DNA of 64,000 nucleotides. Source: Odiellus spinosus (Eukaryota > Arthropoda > Arachnida > Opiliones > Phalangiidae). The translations under genes were made by a program, and so were the position numbers. The stretch spans positions 62,001 to 126,000 of the forward strand of contig OY987234.1 in the NCBI GenBank assembly GCA_963920705.1, in the 5' to 3' direction. Positions within the stretch are counted from its first letter, which is position 1; each line of letters opens with the position of its first letter. This document shows, in pieces, positions 27,701 to 38,699 of the stretch. The notes under the pieces are model-generated. The model had not been told where the DNA came from. It saw only the letters and a list, made by a program, of their open reading frames with translations, and made no database searches.

Positions 27701-30700
27701 GGAAATTTGTGGATCTGCACTTGGGAAATTTGTGGATCTGCACTTGGGAAATTTGTGGATCTGCACTTGGGAAATTTGTGGATCTGCACTTGGGAAATTT
27801 GGATTCGCACTTGGGAAATTTGTGGATCTACACTTGGGAAATTTGTGGATCTACACTTGGGAAATTTTCGGATCTATACTTGGGAAATTTGAGGATCTGC
27901 ACTTGGGAAATTTTTGGATCTGCCCTTGGGAAAGTTGTGTATCTGCACTTGGGAAATTTGTGGATCTGCACATGGGAAATTTGTGGATCTACACTTGGGA
28001 AATTTGTGAATCTACACTTGGGAAATTTGTGGATCTGCACTTGGGAAATTTGTGGATCTACACTTGGGAAATTTGTGGATCTACACTTGGGAAATTTGTG
28101 GATCTGCACTTGGGAAATTTGTGGATCTACACTTGGGAAATTTGTGGATCTGCACTTGGGAAATTTGTGGATCTGCACTTGGGAAATTTGTGGATATACA
28201 CTTGGGAAAATTGTGGATCTGCACTTGGGAAATTTGTGGATCTGCACTTGGGAAATTTGTGGATCTGCACTTGGGAAATTTGTGGATCTGCACTTGGGAA
28301 ATTTGTGGATCTGCACTTGGGAAATTTGTGGATCTGCACTTGGGAAATTTGTGGATCTGCACTTGGGAAATTTGGATTCGCTCTTGGGAAATTTGTGGAT
28401 CTACACTTGGGAAATTTGTGGACCTACACTTGGGAAATTTTCGGATCTATACTTGGGAAATTTGAGGATCTGCACTTGGGAAATTTTTGGATCTGCCCTT
28501 GGGAAAGTTGTGGATCTGCACTTGGGAAATTTGTGGATCTGCACATGGGAAATTTGTGGATCTACATTTGGGAAATTTGTGGATCTACACTTGGGAAATT
28601 TGTGAATCTACACTTGGGAAATTTGTGGATCTGCACTTGGGAAATTTGTGGATCTACACTTGGGAAATTTGTGGATCTACACTTGGGAAATTTGTGGATC
28701 TGCACTTGGGAAATTTGTGGATCTACACTTGGGAAATTTGTGGATCTGCACTTGGGAAATTTGTGGATCTGCACTTGGGAAATTTGTGGATATACACTTG
28801 GGAAATTTGTGGATCTGCACTTGGGAAATTTGTGTATCTGCACTTGGGAAATTTGTGGATCTACACTTGGGAAATTTGTGGATCTGCATTTGGGAAATTT
28901 GTGGATCTACACTTGGGAAATTTGTGGATCTACACTTGGGAAATTTGTGGATCTACACTTGGGAAATTTGTGGATCTGCACTTGTGAAATTTGTGGATCT
29001 GAACTTGGGAAATTTGTGGATCTGCACTTGGGAAATTTGTGGATCTACACTTGGGAAATTTGATTATCTGCACTTGGGAAATTTGTGGATGTGCACTTGG
29101 GAAATTTGTGGATCTGCACTTGGGAACTTTGTGGATCTGCACTTGGGAAAATTGTGGATCTGCACTTGGGAAATTTGTGGATCTGCACTTGGGAAATTTT
29201 TGGATCTGCACTTGGGAAATTTGTGGATCTGCACTTGGGAAATTTGTGGATCTGCACTTGGGAAATTTTTGGATCTGCACTTGGGAAATTTGTGGATCTG
29301 CACTTGGGAACTTTGTGGATCTGCACTTGGGAAAATTGTGGATCTGCACTTGGGAAATTTGTGGATCTGCACTTGGGAAATTTGTGGATCTGCACTTGGG
29401 AAATTTGTGGATCTGCACTTGGGAAATTTGTGGATCTGCACTTGGGAAATTTGTGGATCTGCACTTGGGAAATTTGTGGATCTGCACTTGGGAAATTTGT
29501 GGATCTGCACTTGGGAAATTTGTGGATCTGCACTTGGGAAATTTGTGGATCTGCACTTGGGAAATTTGTGGATCTGCACTTGGGAAATTTGGATTCGCAC
29601 TTGGGAAATTTGTGGATCTACACTTGGGAAATTTGTGGATCTACACTTGGGAAATTTTCGGATCTATACTTGGGAAATTTGAGGATCTGCACTTGGGAAA
29701 TTTTTGGATCTGCCCTTGGGAAAGTTGTGTATCTGCACTTGGGAAATTTGTGGATCTGCACATGGGAAATTTGTGGATCTACATTTGGGAAATTTGTGGA
29801 TCTACACTTGGGAAATTTGTGAATCTACACTTGGGAAATTTGTGGATCTGCACTTGGGAAATTTGTGGATCTACACTTGGGAAATTTGTGGATCTACACT
29901 TGGGAAATTTGTGGATCTGCACTTGGGAAATTTGTGGATCTACACTTGGGAAATTTGTGGATCTGCACTTGGGAAATTTGTGGATCTGCACTTGGGAAAT
30001 TTGTGGATATACACTTGGGAAATTTGTGGATCTGCACTTGGGAAATTTGTGTATCTGCACTTGGGAAATTTGTGGATCTACACTTGGGAAATTTGTGGAT
30101 CTGCATTTGGGAAATTTGTGGATCTACACTTGGGAAATTTGTGGATCTACACTTGGGAAATTTGTGGATCTACACTTGGGAAATTTATGGATCTGCACTT
30201 GTGAAATTTGTGGATCTGAACTTGGGAAATTTGTGGATCTACACTTGGGAAATTTGATTATCTGCACTTGGGAAATTTGTGGATGTGTACTTGGGAAATT
30301 TGTGGATCTGCACTTGGGAACTTTGTGGATCTGCACTTGGGAAAATTGTGGATCTGCACTTGGGAAATTTGTGGATCTGCACTTGGGAAATTTGTGGATC
30401 TGAACTTGGGAAATTTGTGGATCTGCACTTGGGAAATTTGTGGATCTACACTTGGGAAATTTGATTATCTGCACTTGGGAAATTTGTGGATGTGCACTTG
30501 GGAAATTTGTGGATCTGCACTTGGGAACTTTGTGGATCTGCACTTGGGAAAATTGTGGATCTGCACTTGGGAAATTTGTGGATCTGCACTTGGGAAATTT
30601 GTGGATCTGCACTTGGGAAATTTTTGGATCTGCACTTGTGAAATTTGTGGATCTGCACTTGTTAAATTTGTGGATATGCACATGCGAAATTTGTGGATCT

Positions 30701-31480
30701 ACATTTGGGAAATTTGTGGATCTACACTTGGGAAATTTTTGGATCTACACTTGGGAAATTTGTGGATCTGCACTTGGGAAATTTGTGGATCTACACTTGG
30801 GAAATTTGTGGATCTACATTTGGGAAATTTGTAGATCTACACTTGGGAAATTTGTGGATCTACACTTGGGAAATTTGTGGATCTGCACATGGGAAATTTG
30901 TGGATCTACATTTGGGAAATTTGTGGATCTACACTTGGGAAATTTGTGGATCTACACTTGGGAAATCTGTGGATCTGCACTTGGGAAATTTGTGGATCTG
31001 CACTTGGGAAATTTGTGGATCTGCACTTGGGAAATTTGTGGATCTGCACTTGGGAAATTTGTGGATCTGCACTTGGGAAATTTGGATTCGCACTTGGGAA
31101 ATTTGTGGATCTACACTTGGGAAATTTGTGGATCTACACTTGGGAAATTTTCGGATCTATACTTGGGAAATTTGAGGATCTGCACTTGGGAAATTTTTGG
31201 ATCTGCCCTTGGGAAAGTTGTGTATCTGCACTTGGGAAATTTGTGGATCTGCACATGGGAAATTTGTGGATCTACATTTGGGAAATTTGTGGATCTACAC
31301 TTGGGAAATTTGTGAATCTACACTTGGGAAATTTGTGGATCTGCACTTGGGAAATTTGTGGATCTACACTTGGGAAATTTGTGGATCTACACTTGGGAAA
31401 TTTGTGGATCTGCACTTGGGAAATTTGTGGATCTACACTTGGGAAATTTGTGGATCTGCACTTGGGAAATTTGTGGATCT
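24750..31480 (+). repeat. 4.1-kb direct duplication, copies about 24.75-27.36 and 28.88-31.47 kb
   Basis: Short monomers at 25482 and 26975 recur at 29591 and 31084, and cassettes A at 26147 and 26354 recur at 30256 and 30463, all exactly 4,109 bp apart (179 monomers minus 8 bp for four short monomers). Cassette A at 24931 and 29062 is 4,131 bp apart because copy 1 holds one extra 22-bp monomer near 25290. Shared rare variants are GATGTGTAC (near 26173 and 30282), TTGTAGATC (near 26721 and 30830) and GGGAAATCTG (near 26856 and 30965). Between the copies lie compressed units with short monomers at 27801 and 28374. Confidence 0.8.
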
Positions 31481-32139
31481 GCACTTGGGAAATTTGTGGA
31501 TATACACTTGGGAAATTTGTGGATCTGCACTTGGGAAATTTGTGGATCTACACTTGGGAAATTTGTGGATCTGCATTTGGGAAATTTGTGGATCTACACT
31601 TGGGAAATTTGTTGATCTACACTTGGGAAATTTGTGGATCTACACTTGGGAAATTTGTGGATCTGCACTTGTGAAATTTGTGGATCTGAACTTGGGAAAT
31701 TTGTGGATCTGCACTTGGGAAATTTGTGGATCTACACTTGGGAAATTTGATTATCTGCACTTGGGAAATTTGTGGATGTGCTCTTGGGAAATTTGTGGAT
31801 CTGCACTTGGGAACTTTGTGGATCTGCACTTGGGAAAATTGTGGATCTGCACTTGGGAAATTTGTGGATCTGCACTTGGGAAATTTGTGGATCTGAACTT
31901 GGGAAATTTGTGGATCTGCATTGGGAAATTTGTGGATCTACACTTGGGAAATTTGATTATCTGCACTTGGGAAATTTGTGGATGTGCACTTGGGAAATTT
32001 GTGGATCTGCACTTGGGAACTTTGTGGATCTGCACTTGGGAAAATTGTGGATCTGCACTTGGGAAATTTGTGGATCTGCACTTGGGAAATTTGTGGATCT
32101 GCACTTGGGAAATTTTTGGATCTGCACTTGTGAAATTTG

Positions 32140-33190
32140 TGGATCTGCACATGGGAAATTTGTGGATCTACATTTGGGAAATTTGTGGATCTACACTTGG
32201 GAAATTTTTGGATCTACACTTGGGAAATTTGTGGATCTGCACTTGGGAAATTTGTGGATCTACACTTGGGAAATTTGTGGATCTACATTTGGGAAATTTG
32301 TGGATCTACACTTGGGAAATTTGTGGATCTACACTTGGGAAATTTGTGGATCTGCACATGGGAAATTTGTGGATCTACATTTGGGAAATTTGTGGATCTA
32401 CACTTGGGAAATTTGTGTATCTACACTTGGGAAATTTGTGGATCTGCACTTGGGAAATTTGTGGATCTACACTTGGGAAATTTGTGGATCTGCACTTGGG
32501 AAATTTGTGGATCTGCACTTGGGAACTTTGTGTATCTGCACTTGGGAAAATTGTGGATCTGCATTTGGGAAATTTGTGGATCTGCACTTGGGAAATTTGT
32601 GGATCTGCACTTGGGAAATTTGTGGATCTGCACTTGGGAAATTTTTGGATCTGAACTTGGGAAATTTGTGGATATGCACTTGGGAAATTTGTGGATCTGC
32701 ACTTGGGAAATTTTTGGATCTGCACTTGGGAAATTTGTGGATCTGCACTTGGGAAATTTGTGGATCTACACTTGGGAAATTTGTGGATCTACACTTGGGA
32801 AATTTTCGGATCTATACTTGGGAAATTTGAGGATCTGCACTTGGGAAATTTTTGGATCTGCTTTTGGGAAAGTTGTGGATCTGCACTTGGGACATTTGTG
32901 GATCTACATTTGGGAAATTTGTGGATCTACACTTGGGAAATTTGTGGATCTACACTTGGGAAATTTGTGGATCTACACTTGGCAAATTTGTGGATCTACA
33001 TTTGGGAAATTTGTGGATCTACACTTCTGAAATTTGTGGATCTACACTTGGGAAATTTGTGGATCTGCACATGGGAAATTTGTGGATCTACACTTGGGAA
33101 ATTTGTGGATCGACACTTGGGAAATTTGTGGATCTGCACTTGGGAAATTTGTGGATCTACGCTTGGGAAATTTGTGGATCTGCACTTGGG
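32140..33190 (+). repeat. Block X, copy 2
   Basis: Same variant order as copy 1: CTTTT cassette B at 32807, TTGGGACATTT near 32890, CTTCTGAAAT near 33026, GATCGACAC near 33111 and CTACGCTTGG near 33160. The offset from copy 1 is 9,368 bp at the left and 9,437 bp at the right, so this copy is three monomers longer. The extra length lies around 32540-32600. One monomer near 32985 has a private TTGGCAAAT. The 22-bp CTGCATTGGG monomer near 31919, just upstream, also has its counterpart near 22551 upstream of copy 1, so the shared segment starts before the block. Confidence 0.75.
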
Positions 33191-33469
33191 AAAATTGTGG
33201 ATCTGCACTTGGGAAATTTGTGGATCTGCACTTGGGAAATTTGTGGATCTGCACTTGGGAAATTTGTGGATCTGCACTTGGGAAATTTGTGGATCTGCAC
33301 TTGGGAAATTTGTGGATCTGCACTTGGGAAATTTGTGGATCTGCACTTGGGAAATTTGTGGATCTGCACTTGGGAAATTTGTGGATCTGCACTTTTGAAA
33401 TTTGTGGATCTGCACTTGGGAAATTTGTGGATCTGCACTTGGGAAATTTGTGGATCTGCACTTGGGAAA

Positions 33470-36400
33470 TTTGGATTCGCACTTGGGAAATTTGTGGATC
33501 TACACTTGGGAAATTTGTGGATCTACACTTGGGAAATTTTCGGATCTATACTTGGGAAATTTGAGGATCTGCACTTGGGAAATTTTTGGATCTGCCCTTG
33601 GGAAAGTTGTGTATCTGCACTTGGGAAATTTGTGGATCTGCACATGGGAAATTTGTGGATCTACACTTGGGAAATTTGTGAATCTACACTTGGGAAATTT
33701 GTGGATCTGCACTTGGGAAATTTGTGGATCTACACTTGGGAAATTTGTGGATCTACACTTAGGAAATTTGTGGATCTGCACTTGGGAAATTTGTGGATCT
33801 ACACTTGGGAAATTTGTGGATCTGCACTTGGGAAATTTGTGGATCTGCACTTGGGAAATTTGTGGATATACACTTGGGAAATTTGTGGATCTGCACTTGG
33901 GAAATTTGTGTATCTGCACTTGGGAAATTTGTGGATCTACACTTGGGAAATTTGTGGATCTGCATTTGGGAAATTTGTGGATCTACACTTGGGAAATTTG
34001 TGGATCTACACTTGGGAAATTTGTGGATCTACACTTGGGAAATTTGTGGATCTGCACTTGTGAAATTTGTGGATCTGAACTTGGGAAATTTGTGGATCTG
34101 CACTTGGGAAATTTGGATTCGCACTTGGGAAATTTGTGGATCTACACTTGGGAAATTTGTGGATCTACACTTGGGAAATTTTCGGATCTATACTTGGGAA
34201 ATTTGAGGATCTGCACTTGGGAAATTTTTGGATCTGCCCTTGGGAAAGTTGTGTATCTGCACTTGGGAAATTTGTGGATCTGCACATGGGAAATTTGTGG
34301 ATCTACACTTGGGAAATTTGTGAATCTACACTTGGGAAATTTGTGGATCTGCACTTGTGAAATTTGTGGATCTACACTTGGGAAATTTGTGGATCTGCAC
34401 TTGGGAAATTTGTGGATCTACACTTGGGAAATTTGTGGATCTGCACTTGGGAAATTTGTGGATCTGCACTTGGGAAATTTGTGGATATACACTTGGGAAA
34501 TTTGTGGATCTGCACTTGGGAAATTTGTGTATCTGCACTTGGGAAATTTGTGGATCTACACTTGGGAAATTTGTGGATCTGCATTTGGGAAATTTGTGGA
34601 TCTACACTTGGGAAATTTGTGGATCTACACTTGGGAAATTTGTGGATCTACACTTGGGAAATTTGTGGATCTGCACTTGTGAAATTTGTGGATCTGAACT
34701 TGGGAAATTTGTGGATCTGCACTTGGGAAATTTGGATTCGCACTTGGGAAATTTGTGGATCTACACTTGGGAAATTTGTGGATCTACACTTGGGAAATTT
34801 TCGGATCTATACTTGGGAAATTTGAGGATCTGCACTTGGGAAATTTTTGGATCTGCCCTTGGGAAAGTTGTGTATCTGCACTTGGGAAATTTGTGGATCT
34901 GCACATGGGAAATTTGTGGATCTACACTTGGGAAATTTGTGAATCTACACTTGGGAAATTTGTGGATCTGCACTTGGGAAATTTGTGGATCTACACTTGG
35001 GAAATTTGTGGATCTACACTTGGGAAATTTGTGGATCTGCACTTGGGAAATTTGTGGATCTACACTTGGGAAATTTGTGGATCTGCACTTGGGAAATTTG
35101 TGGATCTGCACTTGGGAAATTTGTGGATATACACTTGGGAAATTTGTGGATCTGCACTTGGGAAATTTGTGTATCTGCACTTGGGAAATTTGTGGATCTA
35201 CACTTGGGAAATTTGTGGATCTGCATTTGGGAAATTTGTGGATCTACACTTGGGAAATTTGTGGATCTACACTTGGGAAATTTGTGGATCTACACTTGGG
35301 AAATTTGTGGATCTGCACTTGTGAAATTTGTGGATCTGAACTTGGGAAATTTGTGGATCTGCACTTGGGAAATTTGTGGATCTACACTTGGGAAATTTGA
35401 TTATCTGCACTTGGGAAATTTGTGGATGTGCACTTGGGAAATTTGTGGATCTGCACTTGGGAACTTTGTGGATCTGCACTTGGGAAAATTGTGGATCTGC
35501 ACTTGGGAAATTTGTGGATCTGCACTTGGGAAATTTGTGGATCTGAACTTGGGAAATTTGTGGATCTGCACTTGGGAAATTTGTGGATCTACACTTGGGA
35601 AATTTGATTATCTGCACTTGGGAAATTTGTGGATGTGCACTTGGGAAATTTGTGGATCTGCACATGGGAAATTTGTGGATCTACATTTGGGAAATTTGTG
35701 GATCTACACTTGGGAAATTTTTGGATCTACACTTGGGAAATTTGTGGATCTGCACTTGGGAAATTTGTGGATCTACACTTGGGAAATTTGTGGATCTACA
35801 TTTGGGAAATTTGTGGATCTACACTTGGGAAATTTGTGGATCTACACTTGGGAAATTTGTGGATCTGCACATGGGAAATTTGTGGATCTACATTTGGGAA
35901 ATTTGTGGATCTACACTTGGGAAATTTGTGTATCTACACTTGGGAAATTTGTGGATCTGCACTTGGGAAATTTGTGGATCTACACTTGGGAAATTTGTGG
36001 ATCTGCACTTGGGAAATTTGTGGATCTGCACTTGGGAACTTTGTGTATCTGCACTTGGGAAAATTGTGGATCTGCATTTGGGAAATTTGTGGATCTGCAC
36101 TTGGGAAATTTGTGGATCTGCACTTGGGAAATTTGTGGATCTGCACTTGGGAAATTTTTGGATCTGAACTTGGGAAATTTGTGGATATGCACTTGGGAAA
36201 TTTGTGGATCTGCACTTGGGAAATTTTTGGATCTGCACTTGGGAAATTTGTGGATCTGCACTTGGGAAATTTGTGGATCTACACTTGGGAAATTTGTGGA
36301 TCTACACTTGGGAAATTTTCGGATCTATACTTGGGAAATTTGAGGATCTGCACTTGGGAAATTTTTGGATCTGCTTTTGGGAAAGTTGTGGATCTGCACT

Positions 36401-38490
36401 TGGGACATTTGTGGATCTACATTTGGGAAATTTGTGGATCTACACTTGGGAAATTTGTGGATCTACACTTGGGAAATTTGTGGATCTACACTTGGCAAAT
36501 TTGTGGATCTACATTTGGGAAATTTGTGGATCTACACTTCTGAAATTTGTGGATCTACACTTGGGAAATTTGTGGATCTGCACATGGGAAATTTGTGGAT
36601 CTACACTTGGGAAATTTGTGGATCGACACTTGGGAAATTTGTGGATCTGCACTTGGGAAATTTGTGGATCTACGCTTGGGAAATTTGTGGATCTGCACTT
36701 GGGAAAATTGTGGATCTGCACTTGGGAAATTTGTGGATCTGCACTTGGGAAATTTGTGGATCTGCACTTGGGAAATTTGTGGATCTGCACTTGGGAAATT
36801 TGTGGATCTGCACTTGGGAAATTTGTGGATCTGCACTTGGGAAATTTGTGGATCTGCACTTGGGAAATTTGTGGATCTGCACTTGGGAAATTTGTGGATC
36901 TGCACTTTTGAAATTTGTGGATCTGCACTTGGGAAATTTGTGGATCTGCACTTGGGAAATTTGTGGATCTGCACTTGGGAAATTTGGATTCGCACTTGGG
37001 AAATTTGTGGATCTACACTTGGGAAATTTGTGGATCTACACTTGGGAAATTTTCGGATCTATACTTGGGAAATTTGAGGATCTGCACTTGGGAAATTTTT
37101 GGATCTGCCCTTGGGAAAGTTGTGTATCTGCACTTGGGAAATTTGTGGATCTGCACATGGGAAATTTGTGGATCTACACTTGGGAAATTTGTGAATCTAC
37201 ACTTGGGAAATTTGTGGATCTGCACTTGGGAAATTTGTGGATCTACACTTGGGAAATTTGTGGATCTACACTTGGGAAATTTGTGGATCTGCACTTGGGA
37301 AATTTGTGGATCTACACTTGGGAAATTTGTGGATCTGCACTTGGGAAATTTGTGGATATACACTTGGGAAATTTGTGGATCTGCACTTGGGAAATTTGTG
37401 TATCTGCACTTGGGAAATTTGTGGATCTACACTTGGGAAATTTGTGGATCTGCATTTGGGAAATTTGTGGATCTACACTTGGGAAATTTGTGGATCTACA
37501 CTTGGGAAATTTGTGGATCTACACTTGGGAAATTTGTGGATCTGCACTTGTGAAATTTGTGGATCTGAACTTGGGAAATTTGTGGATCTGCACTTGGGAA
37601 ATTTGGATTCGCACTTGGGAAATTTGTGGATCTACACTTGGGAAATTTGTGGATCTACACTTGGGAAATTTTCGGATCTATACTTGGGAAATTTGAGGAT
37701 CTGCACTTGGGAAATTTTTGGATCTGCCCTTGGGAAAGTTGTGTATCTGCACTTGGGAAATTTGTGGATCTGCACATGGGAAATTTGTGGATCTACACTT
37801 GGGAAATTTGTGAATCTACACTTGGGAAATTTGTGGATCTGCACTTGGGAAATTTGTGGATCTACACTTGGGAAATTTGTGGATCTACACTTGGGAAATT
37901 TGTGGATCTGCACTTGGGAAATTTGTGGATCTACACTTGGGAAATTTGTGGATCTGCACTTGGGAAATTTGTGGATCTGCACTTGGGAAATTTGTGGATA
38001 TACACTTGGGAAATTTGTGGATCTGCACTTGGGAAATTTGTGTATCTGCACTTGGGAAATTTGTGGATCTACACTTGGGAAATTTGTGGATCTGCATTTG
38101 GGAAATTTGTGGATCTACACTTGGGAAATTTGTGGATCTACACTTGGGAAATTTGTGGATCTACACTTGGGAAATTTGTGGATCTGCACTTGTGAAATTT
38201 GTGGATCTGAACTTGGGAAATTTGTGGATCTGCACTTGGGAAATTTGTGGATCTACACTTGGGAAATTTGATTATCTGCACTTGGGAAATTTGTGGATGT
38301 GCACTTGGGAAATTTGTGGATCTGCACTTGGGAACTTTGTGGATCTGCACTTGGGAAAATTGTGGATCTGCACTTGGGAAATTTGTGGATCTGCACTTGG
38401 GAAATTTGTGGATCTGAACTTGGGAAATTTGTGGATCTGCACTTGGGAAATTTGTGGATCTACACTTGGGAAATTTGATTATCTGCACTT
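33470..38490 (+). repeat. 619-bp repeats within a 3.5/2.9-kb duplication
   Basis: Short monomers at 34115 and 34734 are 619 bp apart (27 monomers minus 2), as are 36986 and 37605; 33473 to 34115 is 642, one monomer more. Each unit holds the short monomer, cassette B, ACATGGG, GTGAATC, an alternating G/A block, GATATACAC, GTGTATC, CTGCATT, GTGAAAT and CTGAAC, and then returns to the next short monomer with no cassette A. The whole segment is duplicated: 33541 matches 37054 (3,513 bp), and 34734-35606 matches 37605-38477 (2,871 bp). One fewer 619-bp unit in the second copy accounts for most of the change in offset. Confidence 0.8.
35650..36700 (+). repeat. Block X, copy 3
   Basis: Aligned with copy 2 at a constant 3,513 bp: cassettes B at 32807 and 36320 and GATCGACAC near 33111 and 36624. 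TTGGCAAAT is shared, near 32985 and 36495, which groups copies 2 and 3 against copy 1. The 3,513 bp equals 153 monomers minus 6, matching three short monomers in the interval (33473, 34115, 34734). At the left edge, cassette A (35606) passes from GATGTGC straight into the ACATGGG monomer, skipping about eight monomers present at 31955, which marks a junction. Confidence 0.75.
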
Positions 38491-38699
38491 GGGAAATTTG
38501 TGGATGTGCACTTGGGAAATTTGTGGATCTGCACTTGGGAACTTTGTGGATCTGCACTTGGGAAAATTGTGGATCTGCACTTGGGAAATTTGTGGATCTG
38601 CACTTGGGAAATTTGTGGATCTGCACTTGGGAAATTTTTGGATCTGCACTTGGGAAATTTGTGGATCTGCACTTGTTAAATTTGTGGATATGCACATGT

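Larger units (their letters stand above)
2188..37625 (+). repeat. 21-bp short monomer (GGATTCG), 22 copies
   Basis: A monomer reading TTGGATTCGCAC then TTGGGAAAT is 2 bp shorter than standard and creates a CpG. GGATTCG starts at 2188, 3725, 5285, 8250, 9421, 12869, 13764, 16200, 19533, 21739, 24013, 25482, 26975, 27801, 28374, 29591, 31084, 33473, 34115, 34734, 36986 and 37605. I found none after 37605. In 21 of 22 cases cassette B follows exactly 68 bp later, and always the CCCTT allele. The identical lesion and fixed context imply a single origin followed by amplification with the HOR. The monomer at 28374 is followed by CTCTTGGG instead of CACTTGGG. Confidence 0.9.
8900..38600 (+). repeat. 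Domain II: paired cassettes A, linked short monomer and CCCTT-type cassette B
   Basis: From about 10 kb most cassettes A come as doublets: 10109/10316, 11604/11811, 16888/17095, 20290/20497, 26147/26354, 30256/30463, 35399/35606 and 38270/38477, all 207 bp (nine monomers) apart. 31749/31955 is 206 bp, 14452/14636 is 184 and 22404/22587 is 183. Cassette B here mostly has the CCCTT third monomer followed by GTTGTGTATC, and is preceded by the 21-bp short monomer. Neither CCCTTGGGAAAAATG nor CTACAATT was found. Offsets between duplicated blocks range from 1,171 bp to 9.4 kb, so the domain looks like repeated overlapping duplications and not one fixed-length HOR. Confidence 0.65.

Noticed and set aside
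22540-31930. CTGCATTGGG as a target site or recombination signal
   Set aside because: The two copies (22551 and 31919) lie at the same place in a 9.37-kb duplication, so this is one single-base deletion copied once.
2188-37625. CENP-B box in the CpG-bearing short monomer (ATTCGCACTTGGG)
   Set aside because: The known core needs TTCG, four bases, A, two bases, then CGGG. Here TTCG is followed by CACT then T, and no CGGG is present. Centromere identity cannot be claimed from this.
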